From JANRIG01 sp033765235 (GTDB lineage: Bacteria; Bacteroidota; Bacteroidia; Cytophagales; UBA9547), in assembly GCA_033765235.1 (NCBI GenBank), contig JANRIG010000023.1:124001-188000 (forward strand): 64,000 nt of DNA, in the 5' to 3' direction. How positions within the stretch are numbered: the first letter of the stretch is position 1; every line of letters begins with the position of its first letter. The notes under the pieces are model-generated. The model had not been told where the DNA came from. It did no database searches and worked only from the letters and a program-made list of their open reading frames with translations. Positions 16,786 to 26,457 of this stretch are shown piece by piece. A program made the position numbers and the translations under genes.

Positions 16786-17541
16786 ATGAACTCCACATTT
16801 GCCCCTGACAAAAAGCAAATATTGTATCTATCGTTAGGCGGGGTATTCATCACTTGTGCACTTACGGCAGAGTTTATAGGCACCAAAATATTCTCCCTCG
16901 AAAAGCTATTGGGACTGTCTCCGGCACAAATTACATTTTTTGGTGATTATACCCTTGACTTTAACCTTACAGCAGGGGTGCTGATATGGCCGGTGGTATT
17001 TATCATTTCAGACATAGTCAATGAATATTATGGAGTAAAAGGTGTGAAAATCATCAGTTACCTCACTGCAAGCCTCGTGGCAATGGCATTTGTAATAGTA
17101 TATGTGGCTACTTTGCTGCCTCCTGCAGACTTTTGGCTCAGTATTAATGCCAAAGACCCTGCCAATCACAAATTTGATATAAACTTTGCTTATAATACCA
17201 TTTTTAGGCAAGGTATGGGTATTATTATTGGTTCGTTATTTGCTTTTTTGATAGGTCAGGTTACAGATGCTTACATATTCAGTTGGGTCAAAGCTATGAC
17301 ACAGGGCAGATACATCTGGCTACGAGCCACCGGCTCTACCATAGTGTCGCAACTGATAGACAGCTTTGTGGTACTGTTCATAGCATTTTATGTATTTGGC
17401 AATTGGGAGGTATATTTTGTATTGGCAGTAGGCACTATGAACTTTATGTACAAAATGGCAGTAGCCATATTACTCACTCCCCTGCTCTATTTGGCTCATT
17501 ATCTTATAGATATATATCTTCAAAAAATAAAAACGTGTTAA
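16786..17541 (+). CDS. Queuosine precursor transporter (YhhQ family)
   Basis: Membrane protein of 251 residues with about six helices, belonging to the YhhQ/VUT family that imports queuosine precursors (preQ0/preQ1) for tRNA modification. Diagnostic segments are SDIVNEYYGVKGVK (about 68-81), the GQVTDAYIF region, and RYIWLRATGSTIVSQLIDSF (about 173-192). It starts 9 bases after the Wzz-like gene and converges with the epimerase gene, with 9 bases between stops. No preQ1 riboswitch can fit directly upstream, and no queuosine biosynthesis gene lies in the window. Confidence 0.9.
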   Translation: MNSTFAPDKKQILYLSLGGVFITCALTAEFIGTKIFSLEKLLGLSPAQITFFGDYTLDFNLTAGVLIWPVVFIISDIVNEYYGVKGVKIISYLTASLVAMAFVIVYVATLLPPADFWLSINAKDPANHKFDINFAYNTIFRQGMGIIIGSLFAFLIGQVTDAYIFSWVKAMTQGRYIWLRATGSTIVSQLIDSFVVLFIAFYVFGNWEVYFVLAVGTMNFMYKMAVAILLTPLLYLAHYLIDIYLQKIKTC

Positions 17542-17550
17542 TACTGCATG

Positions 17551-18519
17551 TCAGAAATCTTGTGGCGATACTGACCTCCAATGCACCAACGATGTCTTAA
17601 AATCATATTCAAAAACAAAACCACTGTCTATCAGGTATTGAGGCACTATATGGGTAGGTCTGGCCACTTTGCGCACACGCACTGGGTGTATACCTTTTAT
17701 GCCCGGATACACCGCATGTAAAATTTTGGATATGGCTATTAAAATAGGCATGGGAATATGCCAAGTGATAGCGCGCGAGCCTGTTACCTCTTTGATTATT
17801 TGTATCATGGAGGTTAGATTTTCGGTGTATTTTTCTACATAGTTGTATATTACAGTAGGCTTATCTTGCTTCATAGTAAATACTACGCTTGCACAAAGGC
17901 CATATATATAGCCGTATGATTTACGTATTTGTCCTGAGCCCGGGAGAAAAAAATATCCTTTTTTTATGGCTGTTATCATTCTAAGGATATTGCCGGGGTC
18001 TCCGGGGCCGTATATCACTCCGGGTCTTGCTATTATCAGTCTTTTGGCAGGCACACCTGCACACTGCCATAACCTGTGGATGTACTCTGCCTGCATTTTT
18101 GAGACGCCATATGGGGTATTGGGGCACAGCATATCATTCTCAGTAGTGGCGTGAGCAGTAGGTCCGTAGGGTGAAATACTGCTTGTAAAAAATATATTAT
18201 TGCAGCCTATTATTTGTGCAAAATAGCACACGTTTTTGGCACCATTTACATTGGTATCAAAGTACTCATGGTCAGAGTGTCCGGGCTCTCGGTGTATGGC
18301 AGCTATGTTAAAAATCCAGTCAATGGGGTGGTGTATGGGAGCTTTGGAAAGTGGCTTGCGTACATCGGCAAAATAGAAAATGATATTAGGGTTGCCGGCA
18401 AGCGAAGATGGCTTAATGTCTGCAATGTATATAGTGGTAAATATATTATGTTGCAGCAAATATTGTGCCATATGAGTGCCTATATATCCCGAACCGCCAA
18501 ATATTAAGCATGCAGACAT
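17551..18519 (-). CDS. NAD-dependent epimerase/dehydratase (SDR)
   Basis: Extended short-chain dehydrogenase of 322 residues acting on a nucleotide sugar or similar. It has the NAD-binding motif FGGSGYIGTH near residue 7 and a catalytic YxxxK in TPYGVSKMQAEY, with a serine pair upstream (FFTSSISPYG). It is the last gene of the minus-strand polysaccharide operon and lies 3 bases from the DUF1972 glycosyltransferase gene. Codon use looks closer to the core genome than to the AT-rich genes before it. The exact sugar (UDP-glucose epimerase-like or 4-keto reductase) cannot be decided. Confidence 0.85.
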   Translation of the reverse strand: MSACLIFGGSGYIGTHMAQYLLQHNIFTTIYIADIKPSSLAGNPNIIFYFADVRKPLSKAPIHHPIDWIFNIAAIHREPGHSDHEYFDTNVNGAKNVCYFAQIIGCNNIFFTSSISPYGPTAHATTENDMLCPNTPYGVSKMQAEYIHRLWQCAGVPAKRLIIARPGVIYGPGDPGNILRMITAIKKGYFFLPGSGQIRKSYGYIYGLCASVVFTMKQDKPTVIYNYVEKYTENLTSMIQIIKEVTGSRAITWHIPMPILIAISKILHAVYPGIKGIHPVRVRKVARPTHIVPQYLIDSGFVFEYDFKTSLVHWRSVSPQDF

Positions 18520-18522
18520 TAT

Positions 18523-19623
18523 TTATGGTTTATTTTTTAATAATAATAGAAATAGTTGATAATATTCATTTAATATTTTGTCCCATGAAAAATTATTGAG
18601 GATTTTGAGAGAGTTGTTTTGAATAAAAATATCCTTTTTATTGATGCTGTTATCATCTATTAAATAATTTTTTACATCTATGTAGTCTTCAAAGTACAAG
18701 GCCTCATCACCCAATATTGAGGAGTTGAATATATTTTTGTTGGCACAAATAAATGCTCCGGATGCCATGGCTTCGAGTAATGATGGATTGGTGCCTCCTA
18801 CAGAATGGCCATGAAAATATATCTTAGAGTAATGACGCAGATTATTTAGTAAATCCATATTATAAATAGCTCCTAAAAATCTGATTGATACAGAATTCAT
18901 GTATTTTTTTTTTAGATATATTCCGTATTTACTTTCGTGGTTTCCTACTACAATCATTTGACATTTTGAATTTGACAATACATATCCGTCAAGTATTACC
19001 TCTACATTATTTTCTTTTTCCAGTCTTGCTATTATTAGATAATAACTATCAGGTGATAAAGCAAAATCTGATAATATGTTTTGGTCAAAGTGTTTTACTA
19101 ACTCTGCGCCATATGCTATGTATGTAGATGTTTTGCGATACCTTGCATATATATATTTTTGTATACCTATAGAATCTGCCACTAAATGATGGCTTTTATT
19201 GATTGCTATACTTTCTGCCAGGTGCAAAAACTTTTGCACGATGAATTGGTATTTTGTTCTTTTCCATTCCAGTCCATCCATATTTGTTACAATTAATGAC
19301 ATTTTAGGGAATAAAAATGACCAAATAGAGCTACTGGTGTACCCCAATTGAAGAATTATATCAAAATTTCTTTTTCTAGAGTCCAATATACAATTAAGGT
19401 CATAAATAAATTGTCCAAATGTACCTATAGTTTTTTCATAATCATGCTGATGTATTATGTGTACACTACCCCACATTTTATCTTTGTAAGGGTGGCTGGT
19501 GGAATTATATACATATATTTCTACGCCTTTATGAGCCAAGTATGTAGATAGATAGGCTGCAAACTGTTCAAATCCTCCATAATAGTTTGGCACACCCCTA
19601 GTACCTAATATGGCTATTTTCAT
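18523..19623 (-). CDS. DUF1972 glycosyltransferase (GT4-like)
   Basis: Cytoplasmic glycosyltransferase of 366 residues. The N-terminal DUF1972 domain is clear: MKIAILGTRGVPNYYGGFEQ, a form seen in rhamnosyltransferases such as those of capsule loci. The C-terminal GT-B half includes HGHSVGGTNPSLLEAMASGA, where the acidic residue and following Glu bind the sugar nucleotide. Its start overlaps the stop of the upstream gene by four bases (ATGA-type coupling). It probably adds a deoxyhexose or hexose to the repeat unit; donor and acceptor are unknown. Confidence 0.88.
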   Translation of the reverse strand: MKIAILGTRGVPNYYGGFEQFAAYLSTYLAHKGVEIYVYNSTSHPYKDKMWGSVHIIHQHDYEKTIGTFGQFIYDLNCILDSRKRNFDIILQLGYTSSSIWSFLFPKMSLIVTNMDGLEWKRTKYQFIVQKFLHLAESIAINKSHHLVADSIGIQKYIYARYRKTSTYIAYGAELVKHFDQNILSDFALSPDSYYLIIARLEKENNVEVILDGYVLSNSKCQMIVVGNHESKYGIYLKKKYMNSVSIRFLGAIYNMDLLNNLRHYSKIYFHGHSVGGTNPSLLEAMASGAFICANKNIFNSSILGDEALYFEDYIDVKNYLIDDNSINKKDIFIQNNSLKILNNFSWDKILNEYYQLFLLLLKNKP

Positions 19624-20717
19624 AAATTAATTTCTTTTATAAATATTTTTGCTGATGTATCCCAATTATATTTTTTTTGAATAGTTTGTGAAATTAAGTT
19701 CAATTTTTCTTTGTCAACAGGTTTTTCAACCACATTTTTTAGTTTGAGTTCAAATTCACTAATATCGTATGGATTGAAATGTAAATCTTCAAAAAAGTTA
19801 AATTCAGACATTGCTGTTACATTTGAGCACATTACTGTGACTTTCATAGCAGCCGCTTCTAAAGGAGGAATTCCAAAACCCTCAGCTAAAGAAGGATATA
19901 CAAATAATTTGGTGTTTTTTAATAATATTCTCATCTGTACGTCATCTAATTGCTCAAAATGAAAAATATTAATTTTTATATTTTGTGAGAGCTGGTTATA
20001 TAAATATTCAAATTTTATATTTTTTAGTGATTTTTTTCCTACAAATACCAATTTTATACCTTTCTCATAGAGTTTAAGATTTAGATAAGCATTCAAGAGT
20101 AAATGATGGTTTTTTCTTGGCTCAAATCTGCTTATATACAATATATATTTTTGTGGATCTAAATTTGAAAATGGCCATGCAGAATGGTCAATTTTGTAAA
20201 ATTGTTCGTCTACAGCATTAGGCGTAATGAATATTTTTTGATTTTGAATCTTAAATGCATCTGCTATGCTGATTTTTGAATGTGTAGAAACTGTATTTAC
20301 TTTATAACTTATAAAAGAAGAGTATCTAAATAGTATTTTTCTAATAAAAACATACTTTACAGAAAAGAAAAAAGGATATTCTATAAATAGTAAATCATGA
20401 ATTGTGGTTACATATTTGCACACCGGAACTAACGGTCCTATATATTGAAAGTGTGCTATATCAATTTTGTAAAAAAAAATTAAAAAATAGAACTGAGTAT
20501 TGAGGTTAATAAAATGATTATGAAATGTGCTTTTGATAAAATACGCATTTGAATAATTGCCAAATACTGCTTCGAAATTTTTTTTGCTTCTACATACAAA
20601 ATAATATTTTGATTGCGGTGTCAATTTCAAGATACTTTTGTATAACCCTATAATAAATGTCTTTGTCCCCTGAAACTCCCCATCAAGTACATGAGCATCA
20701 ACTAATATTTTTTTCAT
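19620..20717 (-). CDS. GT4-family glycosyltransferase
   Basis: GT-B glycosyltransferase of 365 residues. The N terminus MKKILVDAHVLDGEFQGTKT is typical of mannosyl- and related transferases, and the donor-binding half has YISRFEPRKNHHLLL followed by FVYPSLAEGFGIPPLEAAA. An in-frame TTG lies three codons upstream (20726), but the ATG at 20717 gives the usual N terminus. It overlaps the stop of the Wzy-like gene by 20 bases and couples to the DUF1972 gene by a four-base overlap. It acts on the cytoplasmic face on a lipid-linked sugar chain. Confidence 0.88.
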   Translation of the reverse strand: MKKILVDAHVLDGEFQGTKTFIIGLYKSILKLTPQSKYYFVCRSKKNFEAVFGNYSNAYFIKSTFHNHFINLNTQFYFLIFFYKIDIAHFQYIGPLVPVCKYVTTIHDLLFIEYPFFFSVKYVFIRKILFRYSSFISYKVNTVSTHSKISIADAFKIQNQKIFITPNAVDEQFYKIDHSAWPFSNLDPQKYILYISRFEPRKNHHLLLNAYLNLKLYEKGIKLVFVGKKSLKNIKFEYLYNQLSQNIKINIFHFEQLDDVQMRILLKNTKLFVYPSLAEGFGIPPLEAAAMKVTVMCSNVTAMSEFNFFEDLHFNPYDISEFELKLKNVVEKPVDKEKLNLISQTIQKKYNWDTSAKIFIKEINL

Positions 20718-21858
20718 TTCTATCAAATCTTTGAGCTATTAATACAGCTATGATTATATAGTAAATAACTACAAATGAATTATCAACCAAAAATATTGCC
20801 ATGGTATATATATAACTTTCTACATAATTTATATTATGGATAAATAATGTGAATATTACCCCTATAAAAAGCATTGCTCCCACCCACCCATAGTCGAATA
20901 TTATTTTTATAAAGTCGTTATGGGGGTTGCCTAATTCACTAACATCGTATCTTGCAGGGTCAAGGTGTAATTGTAGATATCTATCAGCTTGACCTGGACC
21001 ATGGCCAAAAAAAAACTTTAATATATCAGCATTTTGAATTTTTGTTTGCAATATTTTAATAAATACTTCACGTGAACTAAGTACATGGTTTATAGAAATT
21101 TTGCTGTCTAATTCTGATAATTCAAGGAAAATATCTGCAATTTCTACCATAAAATACCCAACAAATAATAATGATATATATGTACCACCCAATAAAATAA
21201 CAGATAGGGCCTTAGAACTTAATTTTTGGAGTATAGGCTTATGTATGGTATATATATATACCAATCCAACTATCAATCCCAAATATGTAACTCTTTTGCT
21301 TGCTAATAAAGATATGATTAGACTTAATGTTAAGAATAACCAATCCTTTGACCTCAAAAAATAAAGCACAAAAATTCCAAAAATAAAGCCTACTGTGAAC
21401 TCGTTACTATTATTTTGGTCAGCAATTAATAGAGAATTTATTGTTTTAAAGTTTATACTAAATCCAATAGAAAAAAAATAACAAAAAGTTAATACTAAAA
21501 AAATAACTTTTATGTGTATATGATTAGGACGCATATTCAACATCCCTACCATAAGTGAAAAAAGTATTATTAATATATCCCTGAAATAGCTCTTAAAATA
21601 TATATCGTTTTTTATATTTAAAGCAGTAGAAATAAGGACAAGTATAATATAAATTAATAAGGCTATAAATTCGTTAGTATAAATTAACTTATTTGGCGCG
21701 ATAACACTGTCTTTGATTATATAATAATTAAGTATATATATTAATACAGAAAAAATAGGAATGGCGTATATTATATAGTTTAGCTTAAATATAAAAATCA
21801 ATATTAGAGAAGGGCATAATAAAAAATATACAAAAAGGTCATTAATTCTTAATTTCAT
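20698..21858 (-). CDS. Wzy/WaaL-like O-antigen polymerase or ligase
   Basis: Polytopic inner-membrane protein of 386 residues with about ten hydrophobic helices. A large periplasmic loop carries the family segment ELGNPHNDFIKIIFDYGWVG with its conserved His, as well as the upstream SSREVF motif. In this family the enzyme either polymerises lipid-linked repeat units or ligates the chain to lipid A core. Sequence alone does not tell which, and a second such protein is encoded at 29825 on the other strand, so one may be polymerase and the other ligase. It overlaps the GT2 gene before it by 17 bases. Confidence 0.85.
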   Translation of the reverse strand: MKLRINDLFVYFLLCPSLILIFIFKLNYIIYAIPIFSVLIYILNYYIIKDSVIAPNKLIYTNEFIALLIYIILVLISTALNIKNDIYFKSYFRDILIILFSLMVGMLNMRPNHIHIKVIFLVLTFCYFFSIGFSINFKTINSLLIADQNNSNEFTVGFIFGIFVLYFLRSKDWLFLTLSLIISLLASKRVTYLGLIVGLVYIYTIHKPILQKLSSKALSVILLGGTYISLLFVGYFMVEIADIFLELSELDSKISINHVLSSREVFIKILQTKIQNADILKFFFGHGPGQADRYLQLHLDPARYDVSELGNPHNDFIKIIFDYGWVGAMLFIGVIFTLFIHNINYVESYIYTMAIFLVDNSFVVIYYIIIAVLIAQRFDRNEKNIS

Positions 21859-22765
21859 TATTATATAGAAAGTCTTTTACTCCGTTTAGAATACCTAATG
21901 ATGAACTTGGCTTTAATTTGATTAATTTTAGTAATGCCCTTAAAAATTGAAAAAGAAGCGCAATAAATAATAGTTTTTTTTTATATTTATTAATTATGTT
22001 CAGCCCATTTCTACTATAATAATATTCTGCCAAATAGCCCCTACCGATGCTTCCCCCTACTTTGTCATATATTATTATATTTTCGTCTAATCTTAGGGTA
22101 ACATTTTGGGCTTTGGCTCTTAAACACCAATCTGTTTCTTCCCAATACAGAAATAGGTCTTCCCTCATATATCCAATGCTATCTAATGTATTTGAATGAA
22201 ATATTAAACAACCACCGTGTATGTAGTCAATTTTATTAAATCTATCCTTTTTTTTGCAAAAAATTATTGTGGCAGTGTAAAAGTTTATACTTGCCCCTCC
22301 ATAAGCTATGACATTATTGTGGTCATAATAGTCTATAATTACACCACCTATAATATCATTCTTTGAGAACTTATCTATATTGTTATTTAAGTAGGATATG
22401 GTATCTTTAGTTGGTATAGAATCAGGGTTAAGCATCCATATCCAAGAATCATACAAATCAAACTTCTTAAGAAATAAATTGTTTCCGGCAGCAAAACCAT
22501 TGTTTGTTGAAGATAATATAAAAGTAAACCTGCATGTTATGGTATTATTTGATTGAAATAATGATTTATCATCAATGATTATGTAAGACTCTACATTTTT
22601 TTTCAACCACTCAGTGATGATATTTACAGAATTATCTGTAGAACAATTGTCAACTAAAACTATATATATATTTGGATTGTAAATAGATATTATTTGACCT
22701 ATGCTTTGAATACAATCATCCGAACTATTGTAGTTTACTAGTAATACAAATAATTTATTTTGCAC
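21842..22765 (-). CDS. GT2-family glycosyltransferase
   Basis: GT-A transferase of 307 residues resembling rhamnosyltransferases. It starts KLFVLLVNYNSSDDCIQSI, has the nucleotide-binding LVDNCSTDNS, the metal-binding region WMLNPDSIP and the catalytic-base motif LYWEETDWCLRAK. The C terminus has a short hydrophobic segment (LLFIALLFQFLRALL). The only suitable start is GTG at 22765, two bases after the previous stop. It probably transfers a sugar to the growing lipid-linked unit. Confidence 0.88.
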   Translation of the reverse strand: MQNKLFVLLVNYNSSDDCIQSIGQIISIYNPNIYIVLVDNCSTDNSVNIITEWLKKNVESYIIIDDKSLFQSNNTITCRFTFILSSTNNGFAAGNNLFLKKFDLYDSWIWMLNPDSIPTKDTISYLNNNIDKFSKNDIIGGVIIDYYDHNNVIAYGGASINFYTATIIFCKKKDRFNKIDYIHGGCLIFHSNTLDSIGYMREDLFLYWEETDWCLRAKAQNVTLRLDENIIIYDKVGGSIGRGYLAEYYYSRNGLNIINKYKKKLLFIALLFQFLRALLKLIKLKPSSSLGILNGVKDFLYNNEIKN

Positions 22766-22767
22766 TC

Positions 22768-23685
22768 TTATTTATTTTTTAACATTCTCAATAGTTTATT
22801 AATTACCCTTATAGGTATTGGTACTTGATTAAAAGTAAGGTGATTAAAATAATAATCTGCATTAACACTTTCTACCATAAATTCGGGATGTACTATAGTA
22901 TTAATATCTTCTGACAAAATTTTTGAGAGTTTACTTGATGTATATGTAGATGTAGTGGCATCAGGTCTATATCCTATATTTGTAATTAGGCTCATATTGG
23001 GAGTAATGCAGAGCCCATGTTGTGACTGTATAGCAAAAGACCATTGATAGTCCCAAGTGTCTCTGCCTCTGAAAATAGATTTGATCATCATCTTATATTG
23101 CCATTTGTTAATGTCTCCCACCATTATATTACTAAAATGGTTCAATTTATCAAAATTTGTATAGTTTTTTATGTTGGGGTCATAGTATTTCCATGCCCTT
23201 CTCCAACTAGCCCAACCCCAACAAATTGGGTTTCTAGAGAAATAGTATGTACCATCGCCGTATTTTTTACCAAATTGTAAATTGCAACCTGATATATGAA
23301 AAATTCTTGTGTCATTTTTGTAATAATTTAATAATTCTTCGCAAAACCAAAAAAAACTATTATTTGGTAATGTGTCATCTTCGAGTATTATTCCATCTTC
23401 CTCGTTTTCAAAAAACCAGTTCATTGCGGTATATTCAGCTACCTTCATACCTAAATTTTTGTCACTAAATTTTGTAAATACTTCACAGTCCCAATCTACA
23501 TTGCTAACTACTTCTCTAGTCTTGATACAATTCTTTTCTTCGCCAGCACGAGTACTTCGCGGGCCATCTGCTGCTATGTATAATCTTGGTGGTTTTGCTT
23601 CTCTAATTTTTTCAAATACCATTTTAGTAGTATCTGGTCTATTAAAAATAATGAATAATACAGGTTTTGAGATTGTTTTTATCAT
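22768..23685 (-). CDS. GT-A sugar transferase of the GNT-I-like type
   Basis: Protein of 305 residues with N-terminal PVLFIIFNRPDTTKMVFEKI, the metal-binding LEDDTLPN and the NPICWGWASWRRAWKYYDP segment. These are found in bacterial nucleotide-diphospho-sugar transferases related to eukaryotic GNT-I and sometimes named hemolysin activation proteins. The ATG at 23685 is preferred to a TTG four codons upstream, which would overlap the FkbM gene. The role in the polysaccharide is inferred from its place in the operon. Confidence 0.82.
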   Translation of the reverse strand: MIKTISKPVLFIIFNRPDTTKMVFEKIREAKPPRLYIAADGPRSTRAGEEKNCIKTREVVSNVDWDCEVFTKFSDKNLGMKVAEYTAMNWFFENEEDGIILEDDTLPNNSFFWFCEELLNYYKNDTRIFHISGCNLQFGKKYGDGTYYFSRNPICWGWASWRRAWKYYDPNIKNYTNFDKLNHFSNIMVGDINKWQYKMMIKSIFRGRDTWDYQWSFAIQSQHGLCITPNMSLITNIGYRPDATTSTYTSSKLSKILSEDINTIVHPEFMVESVNADYYFNHLTFNQVPIPIRVINKLLRMLKNK

Positions 23686-23693
23686 AGTATTTT

Positions 23694-24554
23694 TCAAAAT
23701 TTCTTAATGCCTATTGTAAGTTCAACTGTCTCAATCAAATCAAAATTATACTTATGAAGGGTAGCTTTTATTTGAGGCCTTATTTCATATTCATCATGAA
23801 TTTCTAATGCAATGATTTTTACATAATTCAAAAAATCAGGCTCATACTCTTCGTTTACAAAGATATATTTTTCTGCGCCTTCTATATCAATTTTTAATAT
23901 GTCTATTTTCTCTATGTTGTACTGGGCTGCCAGGTTTTGGATAGTAGTAGATTTTACAGGAGATTGGGCATCAATTTTTTCAGATTGCACTGAGAGAGAC
24001 CAATTTTTGCCATCTCTAAATTTATTACTGATATACAGTTCCTTATCATTGTTATACCATATTGCTTTGTGTAAAGGAAAAATCCGTTTTTCTGCATTAT
24101 TAAGCCTTATATTTTTATTTAGTATATCAAAATTTGATTCGTCAGCTTCAATTGATATTATTTTGGCATTTTGATATTGATTGTAAAAATAAAGTGAGGT
24201 GCATCCGATATTGGCTCCTGCATCAATTATTGTATAAATGTTATATATATTATTTTTCTGTATATGATTTGCTAAAAAGTCATACTCTCTGTATATGAAT
24301 ATTTGATAATATACATCTATATCTGTAGTACCAGGTCTCAAAGTAATGTGTAAATCATCTGGTTTATATCTGTATACACATATATTAGCGTTTTTAATTT
24401 TGTAATTGGCTATTATGTTACCAATCCAATGAAATCTAATTAGTCTAATTATTGTTATTAATGAATTAACTATCAATGTATTATATAATAAGTATGTTTG
24501 ACAAATTTGACTCCTTAAATAATATTCATTTCTTAAGCACTTATTATATGCCAC
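23694..24554 (-). CDS. FkbM-family methyltransferase
   Basis: SAM-dependent methyltransferase of 286 residues. It has IIDAGANIGCTSLYF (about 104-118), ISIEADESNFDIL after the second strand, and the FkbM hallmark IEKIDILKIDIEGAEKYIF. Members methylate hydroxyls on sugars or macrolides; in polysaccharide loci they cap or decorate the chain. The start is GTG at 24554, nine bases after the previous stop, with no in-frame ATG nearby. A second FkbM gene lies at 27728, so two different methyl groups may be added. Confidence 0.87.
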   Translation of the reverse strand: MAYNKCLRNEYYLRSQICQTYLLYNTLIVNSLITIIRLIRFHWIGNIIANYKIKNANICVYRYKPDDLHITLRPGTTDIDVYYQIFIYREYDFLANHIQKNNIYNIYTIIDAGANIGCTSLYFYNQYQNAKIISIEADESNFDILNKNIRLNNAEKRIFPLHKAIWYNNDKELYISNKFRDGKNWSLSVQSEKIDAQSPVKSTTIQNLAAQYNIEKIDILKIDIEGAEKYIFVNEEYEPDFLNYVKIIALEIHDEYEIRPQIKATLHKYNFDLIETVELTIGIKKF

Positions 24555-24562
24555 TTAAATAC

Positions 24563-25258
24563 TTACAAATTTACACTATTTTCTACAATATCTGTTTTCT
24601 CTGCAATTATGATATATTGTGTAATAAATATATCTTTGAATAATGACATAGTCAATTTATTTATTATCACCTTCAGGGTAAGTGGAGCCCCTTCATAAAA
24701 ATTGGTCGAAGTTAGTTTTTTAACAGATAGTTGTGCACTTGTGATTAATTCAACAATATTTTTTTTGCAAAAAAACCTCAAATGTGTTTTATCTAATATC
24801 CCATCATTTTCATACTTAAAATCACCCTTTATTAGTATTTTATACATGGTTTTTATTTCTCTAATATTTGGAATACTCAAAATAAAAACTCCTCCCGGCG
24901 ACAACCATTGGTATATTTTTTTCATTACTTGCCACGGATCTATCAAATGTTCTAATACATCGCCACAAATAATGATGTCAAATGTATTATTGAATTCGGC
25001 ATTGTCATATGTCTCAATATTTCCTATTATAAATTTATCAATTGTTGAATTTTTTTGATTGCTGTCAGGTATTTCACATAGCTCTATTCCCACTAAATAT
25101 TCAATATTAAATTTTGATTTTATATATATTAACGAGTCTCCACTTCCTGCGCCTATTTCTAATATTTTATTGTATTTTTTATTAGGTATTTGACTTATTA
25201 TATCTTTCCTAATATGCTTGAAGTAACTTGACTCTTTGGTGTAATAATGCTCATCCAT
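24563..25258 (-). CDS. Class I SAM methyltransferase (Methyltransf_23 type)
   Basis: Protein of 231 residues with ILEIGAGSGDSLIYI (about 33-47), IICGDVLEHLIDPW and the WLSPGGVFILSIPN strand typical of UbiG-like enzymes. It starts with ATG at 25258, six bases after the previous stop, inside the polysaccharide operon. It probably methylates a sugar or phospho-sugar of the repeat unit, but a glycan-terminating methylation is equally possible. No membrane segment is seen. Confidence 0.85.
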   Translation of the reverse strand: MDEHYYTKESSYFKHIRKDIISQIPNKKYNKILEIGAGSGDSLIYIKSKFNIEYLVGIELCEIPDSNQKNSTIDKFIIGNIETYDNAEFNNTFDIIICGDVLEHLIDPWQVMKKIYQWLSPGGVFILSIPNIREIKTMYKILIKGDFKYENDGILDKTHLRFFCKKNIVELITSAQLSVKKLTSTNFYEGAPLTLKVIINKLTMSLFKDIFITQYIIIAEKTDIVENSVNL

Positions 25259-25264
25259 AATATT

Positions 25265-26434
25265 TTATATTTTGTTTATTAGTTCCCTTCTAAGTATGTG
25301 CACAATATTTTGCCAATCAAAATGATTGCAAATATAATCTTGCTGAAGTTTTATATTATTTTCATTTTCTGTTACATATTGCATACCCATTTTTATAGCT
25401 TCAGCAAGTTGTATATCATCATTTTTTTCTATAATCTTTGCATATTTGCCGTTATCTGATATTTCATTAATAGATTCTATATTAGTACTTATTACAAAGT
25501 TCCCATATAAGATAGCCTCTATCAATACTAATCCAAAACTTTCCCAACTTGAAGTAAGGCAAAATATCTTAGATTTGGTATAAAATTCTATCATTTTTTC
25601 TGTGTTTTCAATTAAGCCAGTATGAATTACTATATCTTTTAAGTGTGGATAATTTATATAATATTCGTCAATAAATTTTAAATAGTCTGTATCTTCAATT
25701 TTGCCTATTATATATACTTTCCAACCATTGAGCTCAATATTTGTTATAGCCTTTAATAATAATTCGTTATTTTTTTGCCTTGTACCTATACGTCCTACAG
25801 TAATGATGATATTCTCTTTGATATTTTGATTTATAGCATTAAGTACCTCTTGTGATGGCACATCTATACCGGAAGGCAGATATAATATTCTTGGTTCTAA
25901 ATCCGGAAATTTTTGTATTAGGTTATTTAAAGCCAATTTATTTTCTACAGATATGTGTTTTGTATATTTGTACAAGAAATGTCTTTTTATTTTTGAAATA
26001 ATATTCTTTTTAGTGTAAAAATCGTGCGGTCTTAAGTCTATATCCAGTTTGAGATAAATTTTGCCATGAGGATTGATCAATTTGTAAATAATTCCATATA
26101 CAATAGTACTACTATTAAGGTGGTATAGATTTAATATTTGAATCTTATTTGATAATTTAATCAGTTCAAAAATTAATAATAGGTTAGGGATCGTAGAATA
26201 GCTTTTTTTAGTGCCTACTATTCTTACCTTTACTCCTTTTACACTATCTATGGACTCTTTATGTATTTGCTCTTTGGCTAATGCTATAAATGTAACTTTA
26301 AAATCCTGATATTGGGATAAATAATGTGGAATTTTGAAGAGTTCTTTTTTAAAATGTAAATTTTCAATCCCATAATTAAAAATTGTAGCAAAATGTATTT
26401 TATTATCAGTAGTTTGTGATTTATTCTTTGCCAT
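25265..26434 (-). CDS. GT4-family glycosyltransferase
   Basis: GT-B glycosyltransferase of 389 residues. The donor half shows ITVGRIGTRQKNNELLLKA, IIGKIEDTDYL and the acidic motif CLTSSWESFGLVLIEAILYG. The N-terminal half binds the acceptor and is divergent. The ATG start (26434) is 23 bases downstream of the previous stop. Sugar specificity unknown. Confidence 0.87.
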   Translation of the reverse strand: MAKNKSQTTDNKIHFATIFNYGIENLHFKKELFKIPHYLSQYQDFKVTFIALAKEQIHKESIDSVKGVKVRIVGTKKSYSTIPNLLLIFELIKLSNKIQILNLYHLNSSTIVYGIIYKLINPHGKIYLKLDIDLRPHDFYTKKNIISKIKRHFLYKYTKHISVENKLALNNLIQKFPDLEPRILYLPSGIDVPSQEVLNAINQNIKENIIITVGRIGTRQKNNELLLKAITNIELNGWKVYIIGKIEDTDYLKFIDEYYINYPHLKDIVIHTGLIENTEKMIEFYTKSKIFCLTSSWESFGLVLIEAILYGNFVISTNIESINEISDNGKYAKIIEKNDDIQLAEAIKMGMQYVTENENNIKLQQDYICNHFDWQNIVHILRRELINKI

Positions 26435-26457
26435 AATATTACAATGGTATACCCAAT